Source of the DNA: Nocardia yamanashiensis NBRC 100130
Lineage (GTDB): Bacteria; Actinomycetota; Actinomycetes; Mycobacteriales; Mycobacteriaceae
DNA length: 64,000 nt
Assembly: GCF_001613325.1 (NCBI RefSeq)
Contig: NZ_BDCD01000022.1
Span: 124,001-188,000, forward strand
Reading direction: 5' to 3'
Within the stretch, counting starts at the first letter, position 1, and each line of letters begins with the position of its first letter. A program made the translations under genes and the position numbers. Below, in pieces: positions 1 to 6,850 of the stretch. Under the pieces are notes generated by a model. The model did not search any database. It saw only the letters and a list, made by a program, of their open reading frames with translations, and had not been told where the DNA came from.

Positions 1-1
1 G

Positions 2-394
2 CTCGAGGAAGTGCTCGGGGGCGGGGTGGCGGGGGCGCTGGCGCGGACGGCGGCGCAATTGCGGGAGGACGGCGGCGTGCTGGACGCGCTCGCCGAGAAG
101 TTGCTGGCAGAGGCGCGTGATGGCGAGACGCTGGTGATCGAGACGCTCGCCACTGCGGCTCCCGCCCTGCGCCGCCGTGTCCTGCGCGCGTGGTTGCTTT
201 CAGGTGGCGCAAAATCATTGACGGACACCAACTTACGAATGGTCGAAGCGCTGGTCACGGACTGGCGCGGGCAGGGCGGGGTGGCCGTGGGCGGCTCGGT
301 GAGCGGGACCAGGTTGGTTGCCGGGCGTGAACATGGCAGGCTCATACTGGGCTTGCACCACATCGGACCCGATCTGGGTCGACATCATCACTGA
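2..394 (+). CDS. tilS: tRNA(Ile)-lysidine synthase, C-terminal part
   Basis: The last 130 codons of a gene that begins before the window. TilS uses ATP to attach lysine to C34 of the CAU-anticodon tRNA-Ile, so that it reads AUA. The ATP-binding N-terminal domain lies outside the window. What remains is the helical C-terminal region typical of actinobacterial TilS, including a GGAKSLTDTNLR segment. Assignment rests on this segment and on hpt following directly, as in mycobacteria (mesJ-hpt). The stop at 392-394 is 16 bases before the hpt start, so the two are probably co-transcribed. Confidence 0.8.
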   Translation, partial: LEEVLGGGVAGALARTAAQLREDGGVLDALAEKLLAEARDGETLVIETLATAAPALRRRVLRAWLLSGGAKSLTDTNLRMVEALVTDWRGQGGVAVGGSVSGTRLVAGREHGRLILGLHHIGPDLGRHHH

Positions 395-410
395 AGGGAA
401 ACCAGCGCAC

Positions 411-968
411 GTGTACGGGGATGACATCGCGTCGGTGCTGATCAGCGAAGACCAGATCGCGGCCAAGGTCGACGAGCTCGCGGAACTGGTTGCCAAGCGT
501 TATCCGGCCGGTGCGCCCGAGGGCGATCTGCTGCTGGTGGGCGTGCTCAAGGGCGCCATCTTCTTCATGACCGATCTGGCGAAGAAGCTGACCGTGCCGA
601 CCCAGATGGAGTTCATGGCGGTCTCGTCGTACGGCTCCTCGACCTCCTCGTCGGGCGTCGTGCGGATCATGAAGGACCTCGACAAGGACATCGCGGGCCG
701 CAATGTGCTGATCGTCGAGGACATCATCGACTCCGGCCTGACGCTGTCGTGGCTGCTGCGCAACCTCTCCAGCCGCAATCCGGCCTCGCTGGAGGTCGTC
801 ACCCTGCTGCGCAAGCCCGATGCACTGCGCACCCAGGTGGACGTGATGGCGGTCGGTTTCGACATCCCGAACGAGTTCGTGGTCGGCTACGGCCTGGACT
901 ACGCCGAGCGCTACCGCGACCTGCCGTACATCGGCACGCTGGACCCGAAGGTCTACGGGGGGAAGTAA
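411..968 (+). CDS. hpt: Hypoxanthine(-guanine) phosphoribosyltransferase
   Basis: Purine salvage in the cytoplasm: joins hypoxanthine or guanine to PRPP to give IMP or GMP. The 185-residue product has the flexible-loop segment AVSSYGSSTSSSGVV, the PRPP-binding motif VLIVEDIIDSGLT, and the C-terminal GFDIPNEFVVGYGLDY block, so it is full length for the family. I chose the GTG at 411, which follows a GAAGGGAA ribosome-binding site. The in-frame ATG at 318 would overlap tilS by 77 bases and add residues without family counterpart. Likely translated from the tilS transcript. Confidence 0.93.
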   Translation: MYGDDIASVLISEDQIAAKVDELAELVAKRYPAGAPEGDLLLVGVLKGAIFFMTDLAKKLTVPTQMEFMAVSSYGSSTSSSGVVRIMKDLDKDIAGRNVLIVEDIIDSGLTLSWLLRNLSSRNPASLEVVTLLRKPDALRTQVDVMAVGFDIPNEFVVGYGLDYAERYRDLPYIGTLDPKVYGGK

Positions 969-1415
969 CTCGCACGACTCTCAGGGGCTTCGCCCCCGAA
1001 CCCCCTCGGGGGATCGCCGGGAGTCGTCGCCGGAGGTCTCCTGTGGGACGCCCGAACCCAAGCCGTCCGCCGTCTCGGTGGGCGGCTTTCGGTCTTATGT
1101 GACTAATTTCACTTCTGGTACGCCCGGACGGTGAGGCGGGTTGCCGGACGCCGTTGCTGAAAGTCCGCGCGAGCGGTCCCCAGGTGAGCGCGCGGATAAA
1201 CCGTGGCGTATGTTACTGCTGGTCACATGTTCACATGATGGGCGTGGGGATCCGTCGCAGTGAATGGCCAGGAATTCGCCGTCCCGGTTACCGGAATGTT
1301 TCGAGTCAGCCCTATGCTGTCTGTAACAAACCTGACGGCTGTTTTCTGACTCGATTTCAAACTTTCGGGTCGGATTCGGCTGGAAATTCAAGACCGATTC
1401 TGATAGCAAGGGGCT
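969..1415 (+). other. 447-base gap between hpt and the LysR gene
   Basis: No convincing gene. The first part holds a dispersed hairpin repeat (977-1005) followed by a second short C5/G5 inverted repeat (1001-1012). A weaker inverted repeat with arms AAGCCG and CGGCTT (about 1060-1088), followed by TTTC, could end hpt transcription. The last 200 bases are less GC-rich and probably contain the promoter of the LysR gene; I could not place a convincing -35/-10 pair or LysR box. Confidence 0.5.
977..1005 (+). repeat. Dispersed hairpin repeat, copy 1
   Basis: A 29-base element identical to 50978-51006. It contains GGGGCTTCGCCCC, a 5-bp stem with a 3-base loop, and then GAACCCCC. It starts 8 bases after the hpt stop codon, on the same strand, so it may act as a 3'-end structure. 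Confidence 0.75.
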
Positions 1416-2309
1416 ATGGACCCGCATTTGCGCGACCTGCGGTATTTCGTCGCCGTCGCTGAGGAACTGCACTTCACCAACGCCGCCCAGCGGCTGCACA
1501 TCGCTCAACCCACCCTCTCACGGCAGATTCGTCAGCTGGAGCGTCAGCTCGACGTGGTCCTGTTCGACCGCAATCAGCGCAGCGTGGCCCTGACCGTCGC
1601 GGGCAAGGAACTGCTCGAGGGGGCGCGGAAGATCCTGGAGCTCTGGGAAGTCACCAATGTCGCCCTGCAGGAGGCCGGTGAGGTGCTGCGCGTCGGCATC
1701 CAGTCCTCCATCGGGCGCGGGCTGATCACCGATCTGGAGAGCGCCAGCGGTCACCGCCTGGCCCTGCACTCCGCCTCCTGGACCGACCCGTCCTCCGGCC
1801 TGGCCGGGCGACAGGCCGACCTGGCGCTGATGTGGCTGCCCGTACCCGACACCAGCCGTTACCGCTGGCAGGTGCTGCGCACCGAGCCGCGCTGGGTGCT
1901 GCTGCCGGAGAACCACGCGCTGGCCGGCCAGGAGACCATCGATTTCGCGGATCTGGCCGATGAGCCCTTCATCGCCATGCCCGCCGAAGCCGGTGCGGCC
2001 CGCGACTTCTGGCTGGGCGCCGACGCCCGCGCCGGACGCCAGATCAAGATCGGCGCCGAGGCCGCCACCGCCGAGGAGCGGCTCGAGGCCGTCTCGCTGG
2101 GCCTGGGCGTCTGCCTGCTGGCCGAGAACAATGTCCCGATGTACCGCTGGCCCGGCCTGACCGCCCGCCCGCTCACCGGCCTCGCCCCGTGCGAGCTCGC
2201 GGTGGCCTGGCGCGCCGACGACGACCGCCCGACCATCCTGGAGTTCGCGGCCCGCGTGCTCGAAGGCGGCTTCGCCGAGACCAAGGAAGCGGTGGTTGCC
2301 GCGCAGTAG
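1416..2309 (+). CDS. LysR-family transcriptional regulator
   Basis: 297 residues, normal for LysR regulators. The N-terminal winged helix-turn-helix (about residues 1-60) includes HFTNAAQRLHIAQPTLSRQI, the classic LysR recognition region. The rest is a periplasmic-binding-like effector domain with ALMWLPVPD and SLGLGVCLL segments. A soluble DNA-binding protein; the ligand cannot be told from sequence. The neighbours are hpt, which is unrelated, and a convergent amidase, so the usual divergent target gene is missing and the regulon is unknown. The ATG at 1416 has AAGGGG only 2 bases upstream, a weak site. Confidence 0.88.
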   Translation: MDPHLRDLRYFVAVAEELHFTNAAQRLHIAQPTLSRQIRQLERQLDVVLFDRNQRSVALTVAGKELLEGARKILELWEVTNVALQEAGEVLRVGIQSSIGRGLITDLESASGHRLALHSASWTDPSSGLAGRQADLALMWLPVPDTSRYRWQVLRTEPRWVLLPENHALAGQETIDFADLADEPFIAMPAEAGAARDFWLGADARAGRQIKIGAEAATAEERLEAVSLGLGVCLLAENNVPMYRWPGLTARPLTGLAPCELAVAWRADDDRPTILEFAARVLEGGFAETKEAVVAAQ

Positions 2310-2406
2310 CGCGTCCCCGATAAACGCCCGTGCCGGGCGGCGGCAGGAGTCGGAGGTTGCCGCCGTCCCCGGGTGAGATTCGCGCCGAACGGGTTCGGAT
2401 TCGACA

Positions 2407-2440
2407 GAGCCGCCCGCGAGCATCAGCTCGCGGGCGGCTC
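2407..2440. terminator. Bidirectional hairpin terminator
   Basis: Perfect 14-bp stem (2407-2420 with 2427-2440) and a 6-base CATCAG loop, placed between the convergent LysR and amidase genes. No T-run on either side, which is common for actinobacterial hairpins. Confidence 0.7.
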
Positions 2441-2454
2441 CGTTCGTTCCGGGG

Positions 2455-4140
2455 CTAGGCGGCGGTTCGCGGCCAGGGGTGGGCGGCCTCGAGCTGAGCG
2501 GCCAGGCCCAGCAGGGTGGACTCGCTGCCGGGCGGACCGGCGAGCTGCGCGGCCACCGGAGTGCCGGTGCGCGGATGGAATCCCATCGGAACGGTGATGG
2601 CCGGCCAGCCGACCAGATTCCACAGCGGCGTGAACGGGGAGAAGCGCACGTTCGCAACGACATTCGTGAACCACGGCCGGGCATGCCAGCGGCCCGCCCG
2701 GGGCGGCGGCGTGGCGAGCGTCGGCGTGATGACCACGTCGTAGCGTTCGAAGTAGTCCTGCAGTCGCGCCTCCACCCGATCCACCTGCGACGGCCGCAGC
2801 AGCCCCGACTTCAGCGCCAGCCGGCCCAGCCGCGCGTGCGTGCGCGTACGGCGTTGCAGGCGTTCGGGATACGCGACCGCGTCGGCCTCCGCGGCCGCAC
2901 CCGCCAGCCAGCGCAGCGTCGCCGCGAAAGCCGCACCCTGATAAGGAAGTTCGGCCACGCCGATGGTGTGCCCGTCGGCCGAGGCGATGGCGGCGGCCTT
3001 GTCGGCGGCGGCCGTCCACGCGCGATCCACCCGGATCAGCGGCAGCGGGGCCGCGGTGGCCAGCCCGATCCGCAAGGTCGGCGGCGTCCCCGGATCCGTG
3101 AGATCCGGCCGATCGGCCAGCACCGACAGCACCAGCGCGGCATCCGCGACAGTCGTTGCCAGCACGCCGTTTTCGGTCATCCCGTGCCAGGAGTCCACCC
3201 CGACCTCGGCGGGCACCAGCCCGCGCCCGGGTTTGATGCCGACCAGCCCGCAGCAGGCCGCCGGAATCCGGATCGATCCCAGCCCGTCATTGCCGTGCGC
3301 GACCGGCACCATGCCCGCCGCCACCGCCGCGCCCGCGCCGCCCGACGAGCCGCCCGCGCTGAACCGTTGATTCCACGGCCCCCGGGTGATCCGATCCGGT
3401 CCGTCGGTGACGCCCCACAGTCCGAACTCGGGCATGGTCGTCAAGCCCACGACCACCGCCCCCGCCGCCCGCAAGCGCCGCACCACCGTGTGATCGCCCG
3501 CGGCCCGCCGATCCGCGACCGCCAGCGATCCGCCCCGCGTCACCTCCCCGGCCACATCCACATTGTTCTTCACCGCGATCGGCACCCCGGCCAGCGGCAG
3601 CACATCCAGATCCGGCCGTTCGGCCACCGCCCGCGCCTCGGCCCGCGCCGCGTCGACCCGAACCACGCTGAACGCGTTCAGCTTCCGATCCCGCCCCCGG
3701 ATCCGCTCCAGCGTCGCGGCCACCACTTCCTCGGGCGTGACCACCCCGTTCTGCACCGCTGCCGCGATCTCCACCGCCGTGTCCGCGCGCTCCGGTCCTG
3801 GATCGCCGACCGCCGAGTCACCCTGCCCAGAATCGGCGACCGCCGCATCGCTCCGTGCTGGATCGCTGATCGTCGCGTCGCCGGGTGCCCGATCGCTGAT
3901 CGCCGCGTCGCCTCGTGCTGGATCGCTGATCGCCGCCTCGCCCCGTGCTGGATCGCTTACCGCCGCCCCGCCCCGCTTCGAATCGGTGCTCGCCGCCTTG
4001 CCTGCATCCGGCAGTCCGGCCGTCGTGTCAGCGGTAGCGCCGGAGCCGTTCTCACCGATATCAGAAGATGTCCGTCCGGGAGTTCCGGGACCGCCCCCCG
4101 CCGCGATTCCGCCTGCCAGCGTGGTGCCCTCGTCGTACAT
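2455..4140 (-). CDS. Amidase-signature hydrolase with N-terminal decapeptide repeats
   Basis: Probably cytoplasmic; hydrolyses an amide bond, substrate unknown. The amidase-signature domain starts near residue 120. The Ser-cisSer-Lys triad is visible: Lys191 in VPIAVKNNVD, the serines of GGSSGG (265-266), and nucleophile Ser289 in GNDGLGSIRIPA. Before it lies a roughly 70-residue tail of ten-residue repeats of the SDPARGDAAI type (about residues 43-113), encoded by 30-base tandem units. The start at 4140 (MYDEG) is preceded by GGGGGAA; upstream starts lack a good site. The product is 561 residues, about 90 longer than usual because of the tail. It is divergent from the kinase gene by 181 bases. 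Confidence 0.85.
   Translation of the reverse strand: MYDEGTTLAGGIAAGGGPGTPGRTSSDIGENGSGATADTTAGLPDAGKAASTDSKRGGAAVSDPARGEAAISDPARGDAAISDRAPGDATISDPARSDAAVADSGQGDSAVGDPGPERADTAVEIAAAVQNGVVTPEEVVAATLERIRGRDRKLNAFSVVRVDAARAEARAVAERPDLDVLPLAGVPIAVKNNVDVAGEVTRGGSLAVADRRAAGDHTVVRRLRAAGAVVVGLTTMPEFGLWGVTDGPDRITRGPWNQRFSAGGSSGGAGAAVAAGMVPVAHGNDGLGSIRIPAACCGLVGIKPGRGLVPAEVGVDSWHGMTENGVLATTVADAALVLSVLADRPDLTDPGTPPTLRIGLATAAPLPLIRVDRAWTAAADKAAAIASADGHTIGVAELPYQGAAFAATLRWLAGAAAEADAVAYPERLQRRTRTHARLGRLALKSGLLRPSQVDRVEARLQDYFERYDVVITPTLATPPPRAGRWHARPWFTNVVANVRFSPFTPLWNLVGWPAITVPMGFHPRTGTPVAAQLAGPPGSESTLLGLAAQLEAAHPWPRTAA
3801..4010 (-). repeat. Seven 30-base tandem repeats inside the amidase gene
   Basis: Units begin at 3801, 3831, 3861, 3891, 3921, 3951 and 3981 with GATCGC or AATCGG variants, exactly 30 bases apart. 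The middle units are nearly identical and the outer ones decayed. The period keeps the frame and encodes SDPARGDAAI-like decapeptides. Confidence 0.9.
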
Positions 4141-4321
4141 GCTGGTGTTCCCCCGTCGCTTCGTGTTCGAAATCGGGTGATCCGCTGTTGAGCCGCAAGT
4201 TATCATCCAGGCTATTGCTCGGGGATGATGGTGTCGGGTGTGGCGGAATTTCTCTGTCGCATCCGCGGATCGAAAGTGCGGATTCGAAACGGTTTCCGCG
4301 CCGAGCCAGCGGGGTGCGGAC

Positions 4322-6850
4322 ATGACATCTGGTTCCGAGCACCGTTCCGGCCGCTACCCGGCCGGGACGGAGTTCACGGTGGTCGCCGAGTTCGCCGCCG
4401 CCTGGGATACGGGCGCGGCCCCGCCCCGGATCGCCGACTTCCTGCCCGATGCGCGCACCTTGCGGCGCAGCGCGCTGCTGGAGTTGATCCGCGTCGATAT
4501 GCGGCATCGCTGGCTGCGGCCCGCCGGGGAGCGGCCGCGGGTGCCGAAACGGCTCAGCGACTACTGCGCGGAGTTTCCCGAACTCGCGTCCCGGGACCTG
4601 CCGGCCGGGCTGGTGTACGAGGAGTTCGTGATTCGCCGGCACAGCGGCGAACGCGTCGATCCACGCGACTACCTGCTGGAATACCCGTATCAGGCGACCG
4701 AGTTGCGGGAGCTGCTGAACGCGGACGACGAGGATCAGAGCACCCGCCGGGCCGCGCTCGACGAATCGACGCGGGGCGGCACCACGCTCCACGAAGCGCC
4801 CGGCGACACTACCTTCGCGGCGCCCGGTTCGTTCGGGCTCGACACCTCGGTCCGCTCGGTACCGGGGGAGGAGAGCACCCGGGTGCCGACCTCCGGTGAA
4901 CTCACCCGCCTGGACGTCTCCGAGCTCACCGGGGTGCACGAGGGATCGACGCGGGCCACCGGCGGCATGTCCATTCCGGGCAGTGACGACCTGCTCGACC
5001 GCATCGAAATCGGCCAGCGGATCGACGATTTCGACCTGCTGACCGGTTTGGGCAGCGGCGCTTTCGCCCGGGTGTTCCTGGCCCGGCAGCGCTCACTGCA
5101 GCGTCTGGTCGCGGTGAAGATCTCCGCCGATCACGGCACCGAGCCCCAGACCCTGGCCCAGCTCGACCACGACTACATCGTGCGGGTCTTCGATCAGCGC
5201 CTGATGTCCGGGATGCGCACCTCGACCGGTCGCCGGCTGCGGCTGCTGTACATGCAGTTCCTGCCCGGCGGGACGCTGCTCGGGGTGCTGCGCTGGGTGC
5301 GCGCCACCCCGCCCGCCGAGCGCACCGGGCAATTGCTGCTCGACGCCGTGGACGCCGCCATGGAGGAGAAGGGCGAGATCCGGCCCACCGATTCCAGTGT
5401 GCGGGCCGAGATCGCGGGGCTGAGCTGGCCGGAAACCGTTGCGTGGCTGGGGCGGCGGCTGGCCGAGGCGCTCGAATACGCCGACGGGCACGGGGTGCTG
5501 CATCGCGATGTGAAGCCCGCCAATGTGCTGCTCACCGCCGAAGCCGTGCCCAAACTCGCCGACTTCAACATCAGCTTCAGCCGCAATCTGGAGGACGCCA
5601 GCCCGGTCGCCTACTTCGGCGGGTCGCTGTCCTACATGTCGCCGGAGCAGCTGGAAGCCTGTCATCCGGGACGCGCGGCCACGGCGGGCGATCTGGACAC
5701 TCGCGCCGACATCTTCTCGCTCGGCGTGGTGCTGTGGGAATTGCTCACCGGCGCAAAGCCGTTCGACGACAGCACGGCCGGGCCGGGCGAACACGGCGAC
5801 CGCACCACGCTGGAGGCGATGCTGGACCGGCGGCGCGGCGGCGTCGAAACCGCGGCGCTGGAACGCCTTCCCGCCGACTGCCCGGCCGCGCTGCGCCGGG
5901 TGCTGCTCACCTGCCTGGCCCCGGATCGGGAGCAGCGCTGGAGCAGCGGCGGGGTGCTCGCCCAGCAGCTCGAGATGTGCCTGGACGAACGCGCCCGCGA
6001 TCTGGTCGATCCGCCGCCCGGCAGTTGGCGGAAACGCCTGCGGCCCTACCTGCTTCCGATCGTCACGCTGGCGGTCGCGATCCCCAACGGGCTCGCCTCG
6101 CTGTACAACATCGCGCACAATGACAGCCTGATCATCAGCCGGTTGTCGGAAGCGGCCATGCGGACCTTCACCCTCACCACCGCGCTGGTCAATCTCGTGT
6201 TCTTCCCGCTGGGCGCGCTGACCATCGCGTACCTGTGCCGGTCGGTGATCGTGGTGCCGCGCGGGCTGCGCAAGGGCAAGGCGTACGACCCGGATACCTT
6301 GCGCCGCACCCGCGCCGACGTGCTGCTGACGGGGGAACGCATTTCGTTCGTGGTGTTCTCGCTATGGGTGATCGCGGGGATCACCTTCCCGATCGCCTTG
6401 CGCCTGGCCACCGGGGAGCTGCCGATGCGCGGGGTGGTGCACTTCCTGGTGTCGCTGGTGGTGTGCGGCGCCATCGCGGTCGCGTATCCGTTCTTCCTGG
6501 TCACCTTCTATCTGGTGCGGTGCATCTATCCGATGTTCCTGCGGCACGGCGATATCAGCGCCGACGACGCGGCGTGGCTGCGGCGGCTCGGGCGGCGCTG
6601 TACCACCTATCTGGCGGTCGCCGCCTCGGTGCCGTTGCTGGCGGTGGCGGGCGTGACCTTCCTGCCGCCCGAGGACATTCCGCGGGTGATCGTGGCGGTG
6701 CGGGTGCTCAGTGTGGGCGGGATCGCCGCCTTCGTGGCCGTGTACGTCATGTTCCGGGCACTGGAGGCGGATCTGCGGGCGCTGGAGCGGGTGGTGGAAC
6801 CGGGACGGTCGGTACATGACGGTGGGGCCGCGACGGGTCACCGGACGTGA
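4322..6850 (+). CDS. Membrane Ser/Thr protein kinase with planctomycete-like N-terminal module
   Basis: 842 residues. Residues 15-135 form a helical module (LLELIRVDMRHRW, RLSDYCAEFPEL, YEEFVIRRHSGE, YLLEYP) of the kind that precedes kinase domains in Planctomycetes. A Thr/Ser/Glu-rich linker (139-225) follows. The kinase domain (about 237-550) has GLGSGAFARV (243-251), Lys266 in LVAVK, HRDVKPAN (394-401), a DFN triplet (414-416) in place of DFG, and SPE (440-442), so it should be catalytic. About 45 extra residues sit before the catalytic loop. Six predicted transmembrane helices span roughly 577-811. The ATG at 4322 is preferred to a GTG at 4238. Its stop overlaps the start of the next, homologous gene (GTGA), implying translational coupling. 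Confidence 0.87.
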   Translation: MTSGSEHRSGRYPAGTEFTVVAEFAAAWDTGAAPPRIADFLPDARTLRRSALLELIRVDMRHRWLRPAGERPRVPKRLSDYCAEFPELASRDLPAGLVYEEFVIRRHSGERVDPRDYLLEYPYQATELRELLNADDEDQSTRRAALDESTRGGTTLHEAPGDTTFAAPGSFGLDTSVRSVPGEESTRVPTSGELTRLDVSELTGVHEGSTRATGGMSIPGSDDLLDRIEIGQRIDDFDLLTGLGSGAFARVFLARQRSLQRLVAVKISADHGTEPQTLAQLDHDYIVRVFDQRLMSGMRTSTGRRLRLLYMQFLPGGTLLGVLRWVRATPPAERTGQLLLDAVDAAMEEKGEIRPTDSSVRAEIAGLSWPETVAWLGRRLAEALEYADGHGVLHRDVKPANVLLTAEAVPKLADFNISFSRNLEDASPVAYFGGSLSYMSPEQLEACHPGRAATAGDLDTRADIFSLGVVLWELLTGAKPFDDSTAGPGEHGDRTTLEAMLDRRRGGVETAALERLPADCPAALRRVLLTCLAPDREQRWSSGGVLAQQLEMCLDERARDLVDPPPGSWRKRLRPYLLPIVTLAVAIPNGLASLYNIAHNDSLIISRLSEAAMRTFTLTTALVNLVFFPLGALTIAYLCRSVIVVPRGLRKGKAYDPDTLRRTRADVLLTGERISFVVFSLWVIAGITFPIALRLATGELPMRGVVHFLVSLVVCGAIAVAYPFFLVTFYLVRCIYPMFLRHGDISADDAAWLRRLGRRCTTYLAVAASVPLLAVAGVTFLPPEDIPRVIVAVRVLSVGGIAAFVAVYVMFRALEADLRALERVVEPGRSVHDGGAATGHRT

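Noticed and set aside
318..410. Longer hpt start at ATG 318
   Set aside because: Would overlap tilS by 77 bases and adds residues unlike any HPRT; GTG 411 has a good ribosome-binding site.
3801..4010. Possible CRISPR array (30-base period)
   Set aside because: Repeats are directly adjacent without spacers and encode an in-frame decapeptide.
2479..4191. A 570-codon plus-strand frame over the amidase gene
   Set aside because: Arg/Pro/Gln-rich shadow of the amidase gene, whose catalytic motifs are clear on the other strand.
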